Source of the DNA: Mesotaenium endlicherianum
Taxonomy: Eukaryota; Streptophyta; Zygnematophyceae; Zygnematales; Mesotaeniaceae
Assembly (NCBI GenBank): GCA_009602735.1
Contig: WELA01006610.1
Location: 45,342-94,588 of the forward strand
Direction of reading: 5' to 3'
Length of the DNA: 49,247 nucleotides
The notes under the pieces were generated by a model. The model saw only the letters and a program-made list of their open reading frames with translations, ran no database searches and had not been told where the DNA came from. The translations under genes and the position numbers were made by a program. Below, piece by piece: positions 49,090 through 49,247 of the stretch. The stretch's first letter is position 1. Every line of letters begins with the position of its first letter.

Positions 49090-49247
49090 AAAAGGAGGAG
49101 GAGGTGGAGAAGAAAAGTGGAGAGGAGGTAAGGAGCAGGGGAGGGGGAGAGGCAGAGGAAAAGGAGAGGGAGGACAGAGGAGGAGGGCAGGGGGAGAAGA
49201 GGAGCAGAACTGGGGTGAGAGGAAGGGGGTGGAGGAGGTGGAGGAGG
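49090..49247 (+). repeat. Polypurine (GGA/GAG)n tract, truncated by window end
   Basis: AGGAGGAGGTGGAG-rich sequence that mirrors the 18840-19360 polypyrimidine tract and marks the outer part of the inverted arm. Confidence 0.8.

Larger units (their letters stand above)
44852..49247. repeat. Composite repeat, right arm of the large inverted pair (continues beyond window)
   Basis: This is the reverse complement, in reversed block order, of 18840-26930. Landmarks: 44852-45365 pairs with 26430-26930; CAGGCGCCACCTGTCGTCAC at 46652-46671 pairs with 22465-22484; the GT run at 47130-47455 pairs with the CA run at 21660-22000; the GTCAGTCAG array at 47620-47825 pairs with 21350-21510; 48370-48830 pairs with 19720-20230. 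The last part is a polypurine tract cut by the window end. It is shorter than the left arm because it lacks the internal duplication and several blocks. Confidence 0.75.

Overview
This window is nuclear DNA of an intron-rich eukaryote, not bacterial or viral. The genes consist of short GT-AG exons, often with GTGCGC- or GTGAGC-type donors. They are separated by introns of roughly 0.2-1.6 kb that are full of CTG, CA/GT, GGA/TCC and poly-G simple repeats. A green alga is the best guess, because the C-terminus of the chaperonin gene (GIKKKQA..SGP.. followed by an acidic tail) resembles the plant CCT-gamma tail as I recall it. This is inference; I cannot name the species.

Layout. (1) 26-3814, plus strand: 3' part of a polycystin/TRP-type cation channel. 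(2) 3815-5521: intergenic. (3) 5522-10709, minus strand: complete seven-exon PIG-S, a subunit of the ER GPI transamidase; the exons sum to an unbroken 811-codon frame. (4) 10719-12880: gene-free, with a tRNA-like (SINE-type) pol III promoter at 12245-12325. (5) 12885-17458: a tandem segmental duplication whose two copies share a collinear 326-bp core containing a perfect plant-type G-box palindrome. Each copy also carries a CTG/CAG hairpin minisatellite array and a matching 3' tail. (6) 18840-26930: a large non-coding composite repeat. (7) 27819-35543, minus strand: CCT3, the gamma subunit of the cytosolic chaperonin. (8) about 36586-42949, plus strand: a TBC-domain Rab GTPase-activating protein, divergent from CCT3 across about 1 kb. 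(9) about 43164-43496: a possible small membrane protein. (10) 44591-44851: a short inverted-repeat (MITE-like) element. (11) 44852-49247: an inverted copy of the composite repeat of region 6.

The four recognisable genes are unrelated housekeeping or signalling genes and do not form a pathway. The unusual feature is the architecture: CCT3 and the TBC gene sit between two inverted, multi-kilobase composite repeat arms. The assembly contains single-N positions. Two of them interrupt conserved coding sequence (CCT3 at 30667, TBC at 41159), so they look like unsized gaps rather than ambiguous bases. I did not find a convincing new biological system. The strongest leads are the inverted arms, the G-box/CTG-hairpin duplication, the MITE and the SINE.
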